Origin: Didymodactylos carnosus
Lineage: Eukaryota > Rotifera > Eurotatoria > Philodinida > Philodinidae
NCBI GenBank assembly: GCA_905250885.1
Contig: CAJNOQ010000522.1
Span: 1-48,105 of the forward strand
Length of the DNA stretch: 48,105 bases
Direction of reading: 5' to 3'
The translations under genes and the position numbers were made by a program. The notes under the pieces were generated by a model. The model was not told the origin of the DNA, did not search any database, and worked only from the letters and a program-made list of their open reading frames with translations. The first letter of the stretch is position 1, and every line of letters starts with the position of its first letter. Positions 1 through 12,010 of the stretch are shown in pieces.

Positions 1-76
1 GTTGTTTAAAGGTTTATTACCGGGTGGTAATGGGCCATTTTTTTTTTTTTTTTTTTTTTTGGGGCTGTTTTTTCCC

Positions 77-117
<41 letters not shown>

Positions 118-1745
118 TTACTTCTTGATTGTCACCATCATCATCTCCACTATCTTAAGAGAAGAAAGAAGAATCAGAAAGACTCATATAATTATCTATT
201 CGATACTATTGAAAATGATATGAATCGAAAATAATAATGAGAATGATTTAGCCGAGACAAACAAGAAAAGAAAAAGAAGAATCAAGGATTTTTTTTCAAA
301 CAAATCTAGTTCCGCATAAAGACGAGAGAAAAAGATGTAATAATATACTTTTCTCATAAACTTACTACAGCATGTTGAATGTCAATAATTCTATGGTCAA
401 TTAAATCTAAACAAACTAAGAGACATACATAGATATTTGCCATTTAATTGTTGTTTTTTTCTCTCTCGACAATCATCGAATAACGATAGGCCATAAATAT
501 ACACAGCCAATTAACGCAAACTAAATGCTTTTGATTATTTCTTTCTGCATTTTCAAATAATCATAGAAACGAGAGTCAGCAATGTTGGACAATTTATTCT
601 CCAAAAAAAAAGAAGAAGCACGTACGTTGAAAGTTATGAAATGCATTCTTTTAAGTTAAATAAGATAAAATAATTAAATTTTTAGAAAAAAATAGGTATT
701 CTATTTTCTTATGTTATCTTGTCTCTTAAATAATTAAACAAACTTGAGTTGTTAAGTATATATATATATATATAGAAAATCAGAAATTAAATAAAAATCA
801 ATCTTGTGTTAGACACGAAAATCATCCATCAAAACATCATTACAACACACAAATATTCATGATATGTCATGTCAGTTTGAATACAAAAATAGACATTCCC
901 GAGCGAACATTATGTAGTTTATTCATACGATAAAAATATATCACTTTGTAGACACAGTACATTATGACTTTTTTTCATTCGCTAAATCTAAAAACTACGG
1001 ATATTTTATCACCATTCTGTTGTACAACCATCACATATACATAAAAAACCATATAATCTATCGTCATATGAACTATTCTCATGTGAACTTCGACTAAGCT
1101 CAAATATCCTTTAGATTCTGTCTAAATGTATTGGATGATAGAAAAGACTGCCTAAGGCAAAATTTCATCGGCATATTATTACTGTTAACCCGAAAAATCC
1201 ATGCATATCTTGCTGGTTGTCAATGAAACGCTGTTAGTTGACTGTTTTTTTACCAATGTAATAAACATGAAAAGATTTTGTCTTCAGTTGTCGAATCTGA
1301 GTTAATCATCCGAACTAATTAGTTTATTTCAGCCTATCTATAATATTATTAGAGAGGAGACTATCATGATCATTCTTTCTCTAGAAAAATAAACAAATAC
1401 AATGAAATTAAGTAATCTAATATTAGAAAATAAATAATCTCTCTATCAAGTTAAGACGATTTGAGATTTGGAACTATAGATGAAACTAAAATATGAAGAT
1501 TATTGATTATATCATTTCTTTTTTTCCCTAGATATTCCATCCACCGTTAATTCTTTACTTTCTTATTTGTTTATCAATGACAATTAATAAATTTTAACAC
1601 CTGCTTTCAAAATATATTTATTACATGTATTATTTTATTACATTCGTACTAGTGTATTAACTTCTTTGTTTTTCACTCCTATTTTTTTATTTATGGACGT
1701 ACTATTGACGACAAAATCTTTTAATTATCGAAAATAAATCATAAT
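1..1745. other. Window edge and upstream region of the SK channel gene
   Basis: No gene is supported here. The first 120 bases hold two long T runs (about 41-60 and 80-116) that give a meaningless phenylalanine-rich open frame; they look like an assembly or read-end artefact. A short TA dinucleotide run lies at about 757-774. The rest is AT-rich DNA without a recognisable coding exon. Promoter or non-coding 5' exons of the downstream channel gene may lie here but I cannot place them. Confidence 0.6.
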
Positions 1746-2275
1746 ATGGCAACATCAAAAGTTTTAATTGGTCATCCAAGTTTTAATCGTTCCATTGAAT
1801 CTCATAGTAGTGTACATTCAACACACAGTGATACATCGTACACAGCACCCTATGGTACAAGTCCAACAAATGAAGATATTGGCACACAGACAGACATAAA
1901 AACTGTCAATGAATCACGTCGTCGACGGGATGAAACAATTGTCGATATTAGTCTCGAATCAATGAAATATAATGGAGGTAAGTTTGAATTTTGTATGTAT
2001 CCAATATTATCTAAATGATTGAGTTAGTTACACGTTATTCAATCACTTTTAAGAAACTGTAGTAAATGAAATAAATAAAGACACTAATTCGTGATATTGA
2101 TTATTCTATGATGAAACATATAGTTTTGAATATTTTTTCTGTTACTGCTGATAATTGATTGGGCGATGAAAGAGTATAATATAATAAAAAAATAAATCGA
2201 AAAGCAGAAAGAACGATTAACACGATGAGAATTTTTATGATATAATTGTAAATAAAATAAGAACAAAAAAAAAAG

Positions 2276-2306
<31 letters not shown>

Positions 2307-5300
2307 TCGCTCAGAAAAACAAGAAGAGAATAGGTTTTAAAAGTAAAAATTCATACACTAATCTGTAAGCATCTCTAACTGTTGATCTTTAACGAATAAA
2401 GTCTAAAATCGTTTTTAGCAATACCATTTCGACAACTACAACGTCCTGTTTGTTTAAATCGACAAAATTCGAGACAAAGTGAATGTAGTGGCTCATTATT
2501 AGGCGTTGGTGATCTAATGTCAAATAATCAAACTACAACGGCGGCAATAAACACAGTAAATGGTGGTGGAGCATCTAATGAACAACAGACTTCAAGTATA
2601 ACAATATCTGCTTTAACACCGCCAAACGGAAATAATAATAATCTAAATAATGGACATGATACAGTTGGACCGTTGCGTGGTAGTGGAACATCTGCACTCT
2701 TTCTAACAGATGATTCATTACCACTTGTAAATACAATGCCTAAACGAGTTGAGCGTACATCTCGTAAAGAATGTTATCGATTAGGACGACGAAAACTTTT
2801 ATTTGAAAAAAGACGAAAAGCATCCGATTATGCTCTATTTTTCGCTATGATTGGACTATTATTTATGGTACTTGAACAAGAATTAAGCATGGCGAGAGTA
2901 TACGATAAGGTAAAGTTCAAAAGTAGACATCTGCTACACACACTAATCAAGTATACTAGACGGTTTATGATTGCCAAGTAGTCTTCTGTCATACCACAAT
3001 TTTAACCTTTATTATTGAACTATCAAATTATATAGTGATATTGTATAATCGGAAAAAAAAGTGTTTTAATTGAGAACTTTTTCACTTATAATCCTGTAAG
3101 TTGTTTATTCTTGAAAAAATGAATTCCTAAAAGCAAAATTTTACCAGTGGTACGTCAAGAGCAAGAAATAATGCTGTCGCTAATAATTTATAACCACTTT
3201 TTTCGTTGTTCTCATCACAGAAAATATTCAGCAAGTTCGAAATTTGACACCTAAACCTGCTCGAGATTTGAAAGTCTTTTTCCACCACCAATTGTGTAAA
3301 ATCAAGTGATAAACACTTTCTACAGAAAGAGTTATGTGACTATTGGATATATATTTGTGATAAATAAGCATGACTCTTCCTTCCTTGTTTTTAATTCATA
3401 TACTGATATAAGATTTAAATAAAATGTAAGCAATATGTTTATTCCATTTTATTTCATCATTATGTGAATTGATCAAAGAATTATTTTAAAAAAATTTTCA
3501 AACATTTTTCTCTATAGAAGGAAGATATTGAGGTTTAAAAACATTATATTTATAGAGTACGAATATTTGGAAAAAACGTAAAAACCCATCTATATTGATT
3601 ATCAAAACAAAAGATCATCAAACATATTTATAAGAGGATCATAAGAGCCTCTCCGCCATATTCTGTCTATCATTGCGCGAAAGCAATTGAAATTTTTTCT
3701 ATTTCTTAATTGATCGCTGTTAACTTATACAATGAAAGCGTTTGTTTTTCTCCTAAAGTGTCGTCTATATTCATAGAAAAAGTGCATCCAATTATTTCTA
3801 GTTTTTTTATCCAATAATTAGAAACTTCTTTTTTTGACTCTCAACGTCATCAATTAATCGTAAATCAATTAGTATAGAAAAAAAAAATAATAATAATAAT
3901 ACTTTGATCTCATTTTTTCATTCACAAATCTTCTGTTTTTTGTTAGTTCTCACATCTTTGTATAAATAGATTTCTTTTCTTCTCAATTCAGTTGTAAAAC
4001 GTCAGTATTACATCATTTATCACGTAAACGTTAATCATATCATGTGGAAGAAATTCTTATTTTAAAGCCCATTTAGTATTGCTATATTATAGGAATGAAG
4101 AGTTAAGTTGTAAAAATGTCGTTTGAAAACATGTTGATGACAAAAATAGATGTATATATATATTTTTTTTAAATCAAATTAGAGAAAAAATACTTAAATG
4201 GAATGACCATATATCTATATTATTTAACTAGTTTATTTTTCTTTTCATCTGATACTAATTATTGTGACTGAACACTATTGTAGATCATATAAGAATAAAT
4301 TAATTTCCATTATTATTATCATCGGTTAAAAATGACCCTAAAAGACAAGAGAAAAGAAATGTCACATTTCATAAAATATTTGATAAATTATTAGACTATC
4401 GCTCTTTCTTTGTTTTTCTGTTCAATTTTTTTTTTCCTGTTTCCTCTATCTAATGCATTTAGAGAGAAAAAACTGTCGACATTTATTAAAATAAAAGGTT
4501 TCATTTGCATGTGTGTGAACAATTTAAGAATTTTTTTTCTCCTACTATACCAGTTAACTATATTCGGAAATAAACGAGTGAAATATAGTGTTATTGTTGT
4601 TTTTATTTCTTAAAAACACAAATTATAGTTTCAAGAGAATTATAAACCTCCAAGCTTAGAAATTATAAAGAAAATTGTCAGTTTCTTCATTGAATAAATA
4701 CGCTCAATAAGCCATCAAAAATTACATAGAAAATATATACTTTGAGAAACATTTAATTCGATTGATTTTGACATAAAAATCTTATAAAATGAAACAAGTT
4801 TTTAATTTTAAGTTTTAATTGAAAATAGAATTCAATAAAAAAAAAATAAAATAAATTCTATCAGGAAATATCATTTCCTTAAATTTTTTTATATTTGAAG
4901 TTTGTTCAAAAGTAGTAAAGCACATTTTAACATCACTATAACTAGAAGAAAAACTTGAAAAAATATTTTAAGACATTTCATGTTTAAGAAAAAAGGGAAA
5001 AGATGAACCTAATGGAAAAACAGGAATGACTTGTTGCATGACCTTAACATGAACAGGAAATATAAAATTAGAAACAAAACGGTATATGCTTAATGGATAA
5101 AAAAAAATATGTAGGAAATCATCTAACATTTTCTTCTCGTTATATAAGCATAAAAACGGAAATAAAAATGGTATTAAAAAATCAAGAATATTAATTGTGT
5201 TAGAACAAAAAATTAAAAGCATGAAAATATCATCTATTCTCACAAAGAAAGTAAAAGTAACTACGATTAAATAAAAGAGATTAGGGGGTTATATGATTAT

Positions 5301-8300
5301 TTTTTACTTTTTTTTTAGTGAATATTGTTCTGTTACGATATGCATTAAAATTTTTTTCGAAAATAAATTATTAAATTATTGATGAACATGATATTTATCT
5401 TGTTCATATACTATTTCAATTATGACTATTTTCCCTATAGTTTTCTTGATTTTTTTTTTATCACGATAGACTATAACACAAAATACTTGGTGTTAACATG
5501 TTAACATTACTAATTTTAGTAAAAAAATTATGAGAAAAGAAGAAAAGAAATATTTTGTGGAAATATTGACTATTAATTTGACATTTGTTAATGTGATTTT
5601 TATTCTTTATATGGAATCCTTCTTATTTGGGATTTCTTGTAGGGAATTCCGTCAAATAAAAACGAAAAGTTGTTTAGTGTCTATATTTCAGGATTAATTA
5701 AAGAGTCAATGGAACTATTGTCTATATAGTAGTATGTCAACCTGATTTGCAATTCTACACCATTACAATTCATAGTATAGTTGATTGAATCGCGAGAGAA
5801 TGAGATAAAAATTTTATCACAGATATTTGAGAAAATTTCCGAAATGTCAGTTATTTTTTGCTTCATGTCATCTCTTTTCTTTCTCGATTTATGTTAAAAA
5901 AAAAAATACTAAAGAACCTTTCATAAACCAATTTTTCCATTTTTAAAATCTTATACCTCGTGAACTTTTAATGGAAACCAGAAACCATAAAAATAGAATG
6001 GAACAATCTTAGAAATGTTCTCAAAATACTCGTGATTAAAAATTTTCAGCTTTATCAAATTAAGTACATAAGAAGTTGTTGAAATCGAACGTCATCAGTG
6101 ATTTTAAAAAATACATGAGACTATCAAGGTCATGTTTTTTACGGCTATTTTCTACAACAGTTATAGCTTCTTAATGAAACATCAGAGAAATGTTTTATTT
6201 ATACATACAGAGTGAATTTAATATGTGACCTAAACACACAAGTCTACTTTTCATCTTCAGTTAATGAATAAACGATTAATACCTTTGGTATTTTTTTTTC
6301 GTGATGATAACGAGCGAGATTGTTTAATTATTTTAAAAGTTAAACATAGACGACTTACTGCTTGATGAACACAAAATGAATTTCATTGAAGTTATGATAA
6401 TTTCTTTCTTAATTCTTTTTCTATACTCTCAAACAAGATAAAATTTGAGTTTTTGTACTGTTTTTGTAGTTGATTTTGAAAGAAAAGTTAATGACGTATA
6501 TTACGTAACATTACAGGTTTTAAAAATGTAAAAAGTATTTGATAACTATCTTCTTCACTTTTTTCTGCTCAGTAAATATCATGAGTCGGTTTCTTTTATC
6601 ACAGAAATCGTCTATTGAAGGTAAACATTTCAAATAGTAAAATACCTTTTTAACGAATTATTCTAAATATTCTCTAACACAACTTATGTATTTCTCGAAA
6701 GTAAAGTTAATATATTTATGTTCTATCTGTTTAGCTTCATTGGTGTTCAATTTTGCTCAAATCACTCATCACTATTTCTACAGTCATTTTAATTGGTATG
6801 GTTATATTTTATCATGCATTGGAAGTTAAAGTAAGTTTATTAACTCTTAATTGAGATACTATTTTTATACGATATTCTCGTTTAGTTATTTATGATCGAT
6901 AACTGTGTAGATGATTGGCGAATCGGAATGACGTGGCAGCGTGTACTACAGATCGGTGCTGAAGTATCAATATGTGCCATACATCCAATACCTGGCTCAT
7001 TTAAATTTTTTTGGACAACACACATGGCAAATAAATCTGATTATCCATTACATATTAAAACAGCTGAAGTTTATATAGACATATTACTATCATTACCAAT
7101 GTTTTTTCGTCTTTATCTTATTTGTCGTGTGATGTTATTACACAGTAAACTATTCACAGATGCTTCATCGAGAAGTATCGGTGCATTTAATCGAATTAAA
7201 TTTAATACACGTTTTGTACTTAAAACATTGATGACAATATGTCCAGGCACCGTATTACTGGTATTTATTTTATCGTTATTTATTATTGCAAGTTGGACAG
7301 TAAGAGCTTGCGAAAGGTAAGAATCGTAGCAATAATAAATGTTAGAAAAATGTTTTGAATAATTCAATGATAATTATTTGTACTCGAAACTATTTAAAGT
7401 AAGATATTTTTAGTAGATTTTAATTAAAACTAAATTATGTTTTTTTAAGATGAAAAATAATGACATTTTTGTTTTTCTGAAATTTTTAGTAATCATGATC
7501 CAAAACATCATGGAAACTTGTTAAATTCAATGTGGTTAGTAGCCGTTACTTTCCTGGCTATTGGCTATGGAGACACGGTTCCAAATACTTACTGTGGAAG
7601 GGCTATTTGTGTTGTGTCCGGTCTTATGGTAAGTGGCGTAGAGATGGCCGAATCAACTTAAATATGTCTTGGATCAGAATAATCATATAGTTTTTCTATT
7701 TAGGGTGTATCATGTACAGCCACAATGGTAGCTGTTTTAGCTCGAAAGCTTGAATTAACGAGAGCTGAAAAACATGTGCATAATTTCATGATGGATACAC
7801 AGTTAACGAAAAGAGTATGTATCAAGAAAACTATATTGTTTTCTGTTAGATAAATTAATACCATTTTATTTTTTCAGTTAAAAAATGCAGCAGCTAATGT
7901 TCTTCGTGAAACTTGGTTGATATACAAATATACAAAACTCGTCAAAAATGTGAATAATTCACGTGGTAAGTGAACTATTTTAATTACATTATCGATACAC
8001 TATATCAGTGATATATTCATTTACAATTTAGTTCGGACACATCAACGAAAATTTTTGCATGCTATTCACAGGTTTGTTGATTCCTCTAAAAATCTGACTA
8101 ATTTTATTTTTAACTTTCTTCATCCATCAGTTTAAGAAAAGTCAAACTAGATCAACGAAAACTCACTGATAATGTCAATGCTGTATCAGATATAGCAAAG
8201 GTAGAAACCAAATATGTGTATCTAGTAATCAAGTTAGTACACGTCTTTTTTTTTATACATTTTTTAGTTACAATCATCGGTATACGACGTTACTTCACAA

Positions 8301-8702
8301 ATGCTTTCAAATCAAACAGTATTGGAAAATAGATTTCACGATTTGGAAAATAAAGTTACCGCGTTACAGGTAGAACATAATATTTCTAATTTTAGACTTC
8401 TTTTTAGAACAATCGATTGTTCATTCTTCTTTTTGCACTGTTAAAACCTCTGAGAAAATGCACTATCTACTGATTGTCTTCAGCTCAATCATAAACTGAA
8501 AATATTAGTGCAACTATTAAATATATGACTGTTTTTGTTTTAGTGTCAAATCGATAATTTACCTGATAGTATGGCACAAGCTGTCTTAGAACAGAATAAT
8601 CGTTTATGGGAAAGACTTGAAAATCGTGTGCAAAATCAACTCACTCTCGTACGACCGTTACCCACAATATCAGTGACATGTCCACGACAAAATACTGTAT
8701 AA
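1746..8702 (+). CDS. KCNN: Small-conductance calcium-activated potassium channel (SK/KCNN family)
   Basis: Voltage-independent K+ channel of the plasma membrane, opened by Ca2+ through constitutively bound calmodulin; in animals it drives afterhyperpolarisation. Exons: 1746-1977, 2419-2909, 6735-6830, 6886-7316, 7490-7628, 7704-7814, 7878-7965, 8032-8071, 8131-8200, 8268-8369, 8544-8702. All introns are GT-AG and keep frame, giving 652 residues. Residues 1-210 are a Ser/Asn-rich cytoplasmic tail. S1 lies at about 214-233 ([14 protein letters not shown]) and S2 in exon 3 (residues 242-273). Exon 4 carries S3-S5 with [17 protein letters not shown]. The selectivity filter GYGD is at 442-445, followed by VPNTYCGR. 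The calmodulin-binding region follows ([18 protein letters not shown], then [17 protein letters not shown]) and then a coiled-coil tail. An in-frame TAA at 1722-1724 precedes the ATG. Family assignment is very secure; the 5' end could still have another upstream coding exon. Confidence 0.96.
2283..2307. repeat. TA dinucleotide microsatellite in SK intron 1
   Basis: A run of about twelve TA units in the first intron of the SK gene, between exons 1746-1977 and 2419-2909. Simple-sequence repeat; no function is implied. Confidence 0.8.
2910..6734 (+). other. Large intron 2 of the SK channel gene
   Basis: This 3.8 kb intron separates the S1 exon from the S2 exon, while nearly all other introns of the gene are under 200 bp. 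It has a GT donor at 2910 and an AG acceptor at 6733-6734. I find no coding exon, known repeat family or RNA gene inside; the short open frames are AT-rich noise. Its size against the compact remainder makes it a candidate for cis-regulatory content or alternative first exons, but the sequence does not show this. Confidence 0.7.
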
Positions 8703-9563
8703 TATTGTGCAAAATATTTTACTTTTTTTTTTTGATGAAAACTAATAGAAACCTATTTTCTTTGTAAGCTAATGCAGCAATATACCCTTGGTTTCGAGGT
8801 AGAATAAGAGCCAGTCTTTCGCTTTCCCAATACAATGTGATAACCGTTTTTATTTCTTATACAGACTTTGTGTTCAACGGTTCATCCCCAGATAATCATT
8901 CAAACATTTTCCAATATATTTTCTAACAGTGGCAGACGATCAACCATGATCCTTCGAATGTATGTACGTCATATGACTAAAGATATGATCATGTTTTGTT
9001 ATTTTGTTACTAGTCTTTTTTTTCTAATGTCGTTCTTTTGATATCGATCTAGTCAATGTAATTTTTTATTTCTTTCACATGAGTTTCACTCCACACAGTA
9101 GCGTGGTTCTTTAAAAAAAAAAATTCACTATGACCATACTGAAACCGGTCACAAAAATACGCCTGCATGTTTCTATTTTTGTACATGTAAGCTGTTTTTT
9201 TCTTTTAACGAACATTTTCTTGTTACAATTTTAGCATTTGACTTTTTTGTTGTTATTTTTAAAATTGTATAAGTTGGTGCTCTTTTCAACTACTGTAAGC
9301 TCAATTTACAGTGAAAATGTTACTCTATGTAGCTAAACTTTTTAAATGAATATTTCTTTCTATCATAAACAAAATATTCTATTATTCTATCGGCGTTTAT
9401 GGAGAACCTGGTAAGAAGGAAAGAAGTTGAACACGTATCTTTTTTTGTTTTTTACTACTTGTATTTTCATTATTACAATCAACTGCTCAACTATATTCAT
9501 TTCGAAAATCTTTGCACGATTTTAATTTTGGACTACTTTGTAGAAGAAGCTATGTGCTTACAA

Positions 9564-9705
9564 GGCTCTTTCTGAATTGAGACCACTTTTTTGCGCTCAC
9601 TCTCACTCTCTGCTTCCCGCCCTCTGATGTTTGTTTGATATCAACTAAGACTTAAAGACAATTAAGACATTTTATCAAAAAAGTGGTCTCAATTCGGAAG
9701 CCTTG
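9564..9705 (+). mobile_element. hAT-like MITE, copy 1
   Basis: A 142-bp non-autonomous element with imperfect terminal inverted repeats: the left end begins GGCTCTTTCTGAATTGAG, and the right end, read on the other strand, is CAAGGCTTCCGAATTGAG followed by ACCAC. It is flanked by a perfect 8-bp direct repeat GCTTACAA (9556-9563 and 9706-9713), the length expected of hAT-superfamily target duplications. A second copy lies at 14164-14303 in the opposite orientation, about 85-90% identical by eye. No transposase is encoded. Confidence 0.88.
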
Positions 9706-10667
9706 GCTTACAAACATCTTTGGGATCTAATTTTGTCTCTCTCTTATGTTCTCTTGTATTTTGAATACTGAAAAGTTTGGATGTGAGTTTTTAGTTTCGA
9801 CCTCACAAGCAACCTGTGAATGAACCATGCATAAGCATAGAAAGGAGCATTTGTCTTAACTTCCTATGCATCTCTATTTGTTAAATACTAGCTTAGTCTC
9901 CGTTTTATCTTTATTTCAACTTCGATTTCATAGGTTCTTACTTTAAAAATCGATGACATAAGTAAATTACTAATCTTCCTCTTACGTTCATGTTTTATTT
10001 TAGTGTACATTAAATATTATTTTTATCTACGAAAAATAGCTAAATTATAAAACAAAATTTATCTTACTATATTATCAAAGGGTATTTTTGATTAGTAGAG
10101 ATGTTGAATAAATCAATGATACAGTTTATCTATTAGTAATAATCAAAGTTATTAAAGACTTCTATCCTTTGATGCATTGTGAAGCTTCCGAATTCTTCTT
10201 GAACTAACGACGGATGGTCTAGAGTGACGAGATGCACTGTTTCTCTTCTGTGTTCGCACACGTATACAAATATACGAATAATATGCATGATTTTCGTCAT
10301 ATCGATTTAGTTATACGACATGAAACTCCTCTTGAAAAGTTAACTGCATATTTTCTACTTATTTGATCATAATATATTAATAACAGACTTGTGTATCTAA
10401 TACAAGAATGTTCATTGAGAAATCCGAAAAAATTGACACGATGTCGATGACGAGCATTATCGTTTATTGAAAAAAGCTTTTTCTTCAGAACCATATGTAG
10501 CAAAGACCTAATACTTTTACTAAATATTCGATTAGCTAGGATCATGAAAATATCATGTGTGATAAATAAATTCTAAATAAGCGACGGCACTGTTTGAAAA
10601 ATTATTAAAAAGTCAGTTAAAACAAAATTGAATATAAAATAATGAATTAGAATAAGTTCTCTCAGCT

Positions 10668-10910
10668 TTATCGAATACTAGATATTTTTGTTGTTAGACC
10701 TAAATAAGAGCGAACAAACTTTTGCAAGACAAACTTAAGTTTTTCATGAACTTCTTTGTAACGGTCATCATCAGTAGGTCGATGGAATAATTCAACAGCA
10801 TAATGCATCTGCCCATTACAATGGTGCCAGCACAATATCAGATTTTCATAGAATGACACGTTTCTGTTCCCTGAAAGTTCAGAATTCATGATTATGATGT
10901 GAAATTTCAT
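10668..10910 (-). other. Unrecognised short open frame, possible exon or relic
   Basis: An 80-codon open frame on the minus strand. From about 10880 down, the stretch after a possible acceptor (CTTTCAG) has balanced, protein-like composition containing FYENLILCWHHCNGQ and YKEVHEKLKFVLQKFV, unlike the low-complexity noise around it. I do not recognise the family. It lies downstream of the AKAP1 stop on the same strand, so it could be a separate terminal exon, an unannotated small gene or a decayed gene. Support is weak. Confidence 0.2.
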
Positions 10911-12010
10911 AGAAATCTATTTTACGGCAGTGTAATGATACCATAGTTCAATGTATATTACGCCTTTCTTAACTCTAAAATTTAGGAGATTAGAAAACTC
11001 AAATCAATTTTCGTACGTTCCCTAACATTCTGAGGTTTAGATTAGGTTAAGTGAGAAAACCTGGTTGGTAGAAAATTTTCAGTTCAGTTGAAATTTTTGC
11101 ATTCCCAGAAAATAGGAGCATGCCATGTACTCCAAATTTTTCAAGAAATTTGAAATTGAAATAAAACGAACTGTTACCGTGCAATAAACTTGATTGTAAA
11201 AGGTAGTTCTATCTTTTTTTAAATATTTTTTTTTTCTAAAAAAGAAGTTTTCGCTTTTTCCAGAGAGAAATGAAATAGCATAAAACTAAATAGAGAAATA
11301 AAGTTGATAAGAGCGCTCGTACATACAAAACGCTAGATAACCGCCAGAGTAAGAAGAAACACCTCTTCCTATTATTAAATGTTCTCATTCCTGTTTGAGA
11401 TTAGTACGGATATAATATGATAAAAATTTTTGAAATAGCAAATTGCTATCTTTCATTTTTGATTTATCTAGGACGAACATTGGAGTTTATAACATCGACT
11501 CACTGCTTCACTTTTCAACTAATTTATCCTCTCTAAAAGCTGTACTCATATAGTAGTCAAGTAAAATGATCTAGCCATTTCTGTATGTAACAAGGAGGGC
11601 TTTGTGCCAAATTTTTATATCAAAAAAGAAACAAAGAAATAACAGCAACAAAAACAAAAAAAATCGACTCTACCGAGTTTCAAGTAGCCCTGAACAGAGC
11701 CGGAGATAAAAAAAAAATAAAACAGAGAAACAATAACGAGATAACAGATAATCACGTTCAATGAATAAAGTTACAAACAAAAAAAAGGATGTTTTTTCTG
11801 AAAGACGAAAATTTTCCAGAAAAAAACAACAACCACATTATATGTGTGTGTGTAGTTTTTATGTTATCATCCATTAAAAAAAGAAAAAGAAAAAACAAAA
11901 CAAAATCACATTCAACCGGCGATGAAAAACACAAACACAGAAGAAAAAAAATAGCTAGAAACAGAAAAAAGAGGAGAAAAGAGAAAATACATGATAACTA
12001 AGGCTTTCAC

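Larger units (their letters stand above)
8703..12010. other. Convergent intergenic region between SK and AKAP1
   Basis: Downstream of the SK stop (8702) and of the AKAP1 stop (12011, minus strand), so it holds both 3' untranslated regions. I see one hAT-like MITE (9564-9705) and one weak minus-strand open frame (10668-10910). The remainder is AT-rich with long A and T runs. No clear polyadenylation site could be assigned to either gene. Confidence 0.6.

Noticed and set aside
2-223. A 73-codon open frame rich in phenylalanine
   Set aside because: It is the translation of two long T homopolymers at the window edge and has no ATG; it is almost certainly an artefact.
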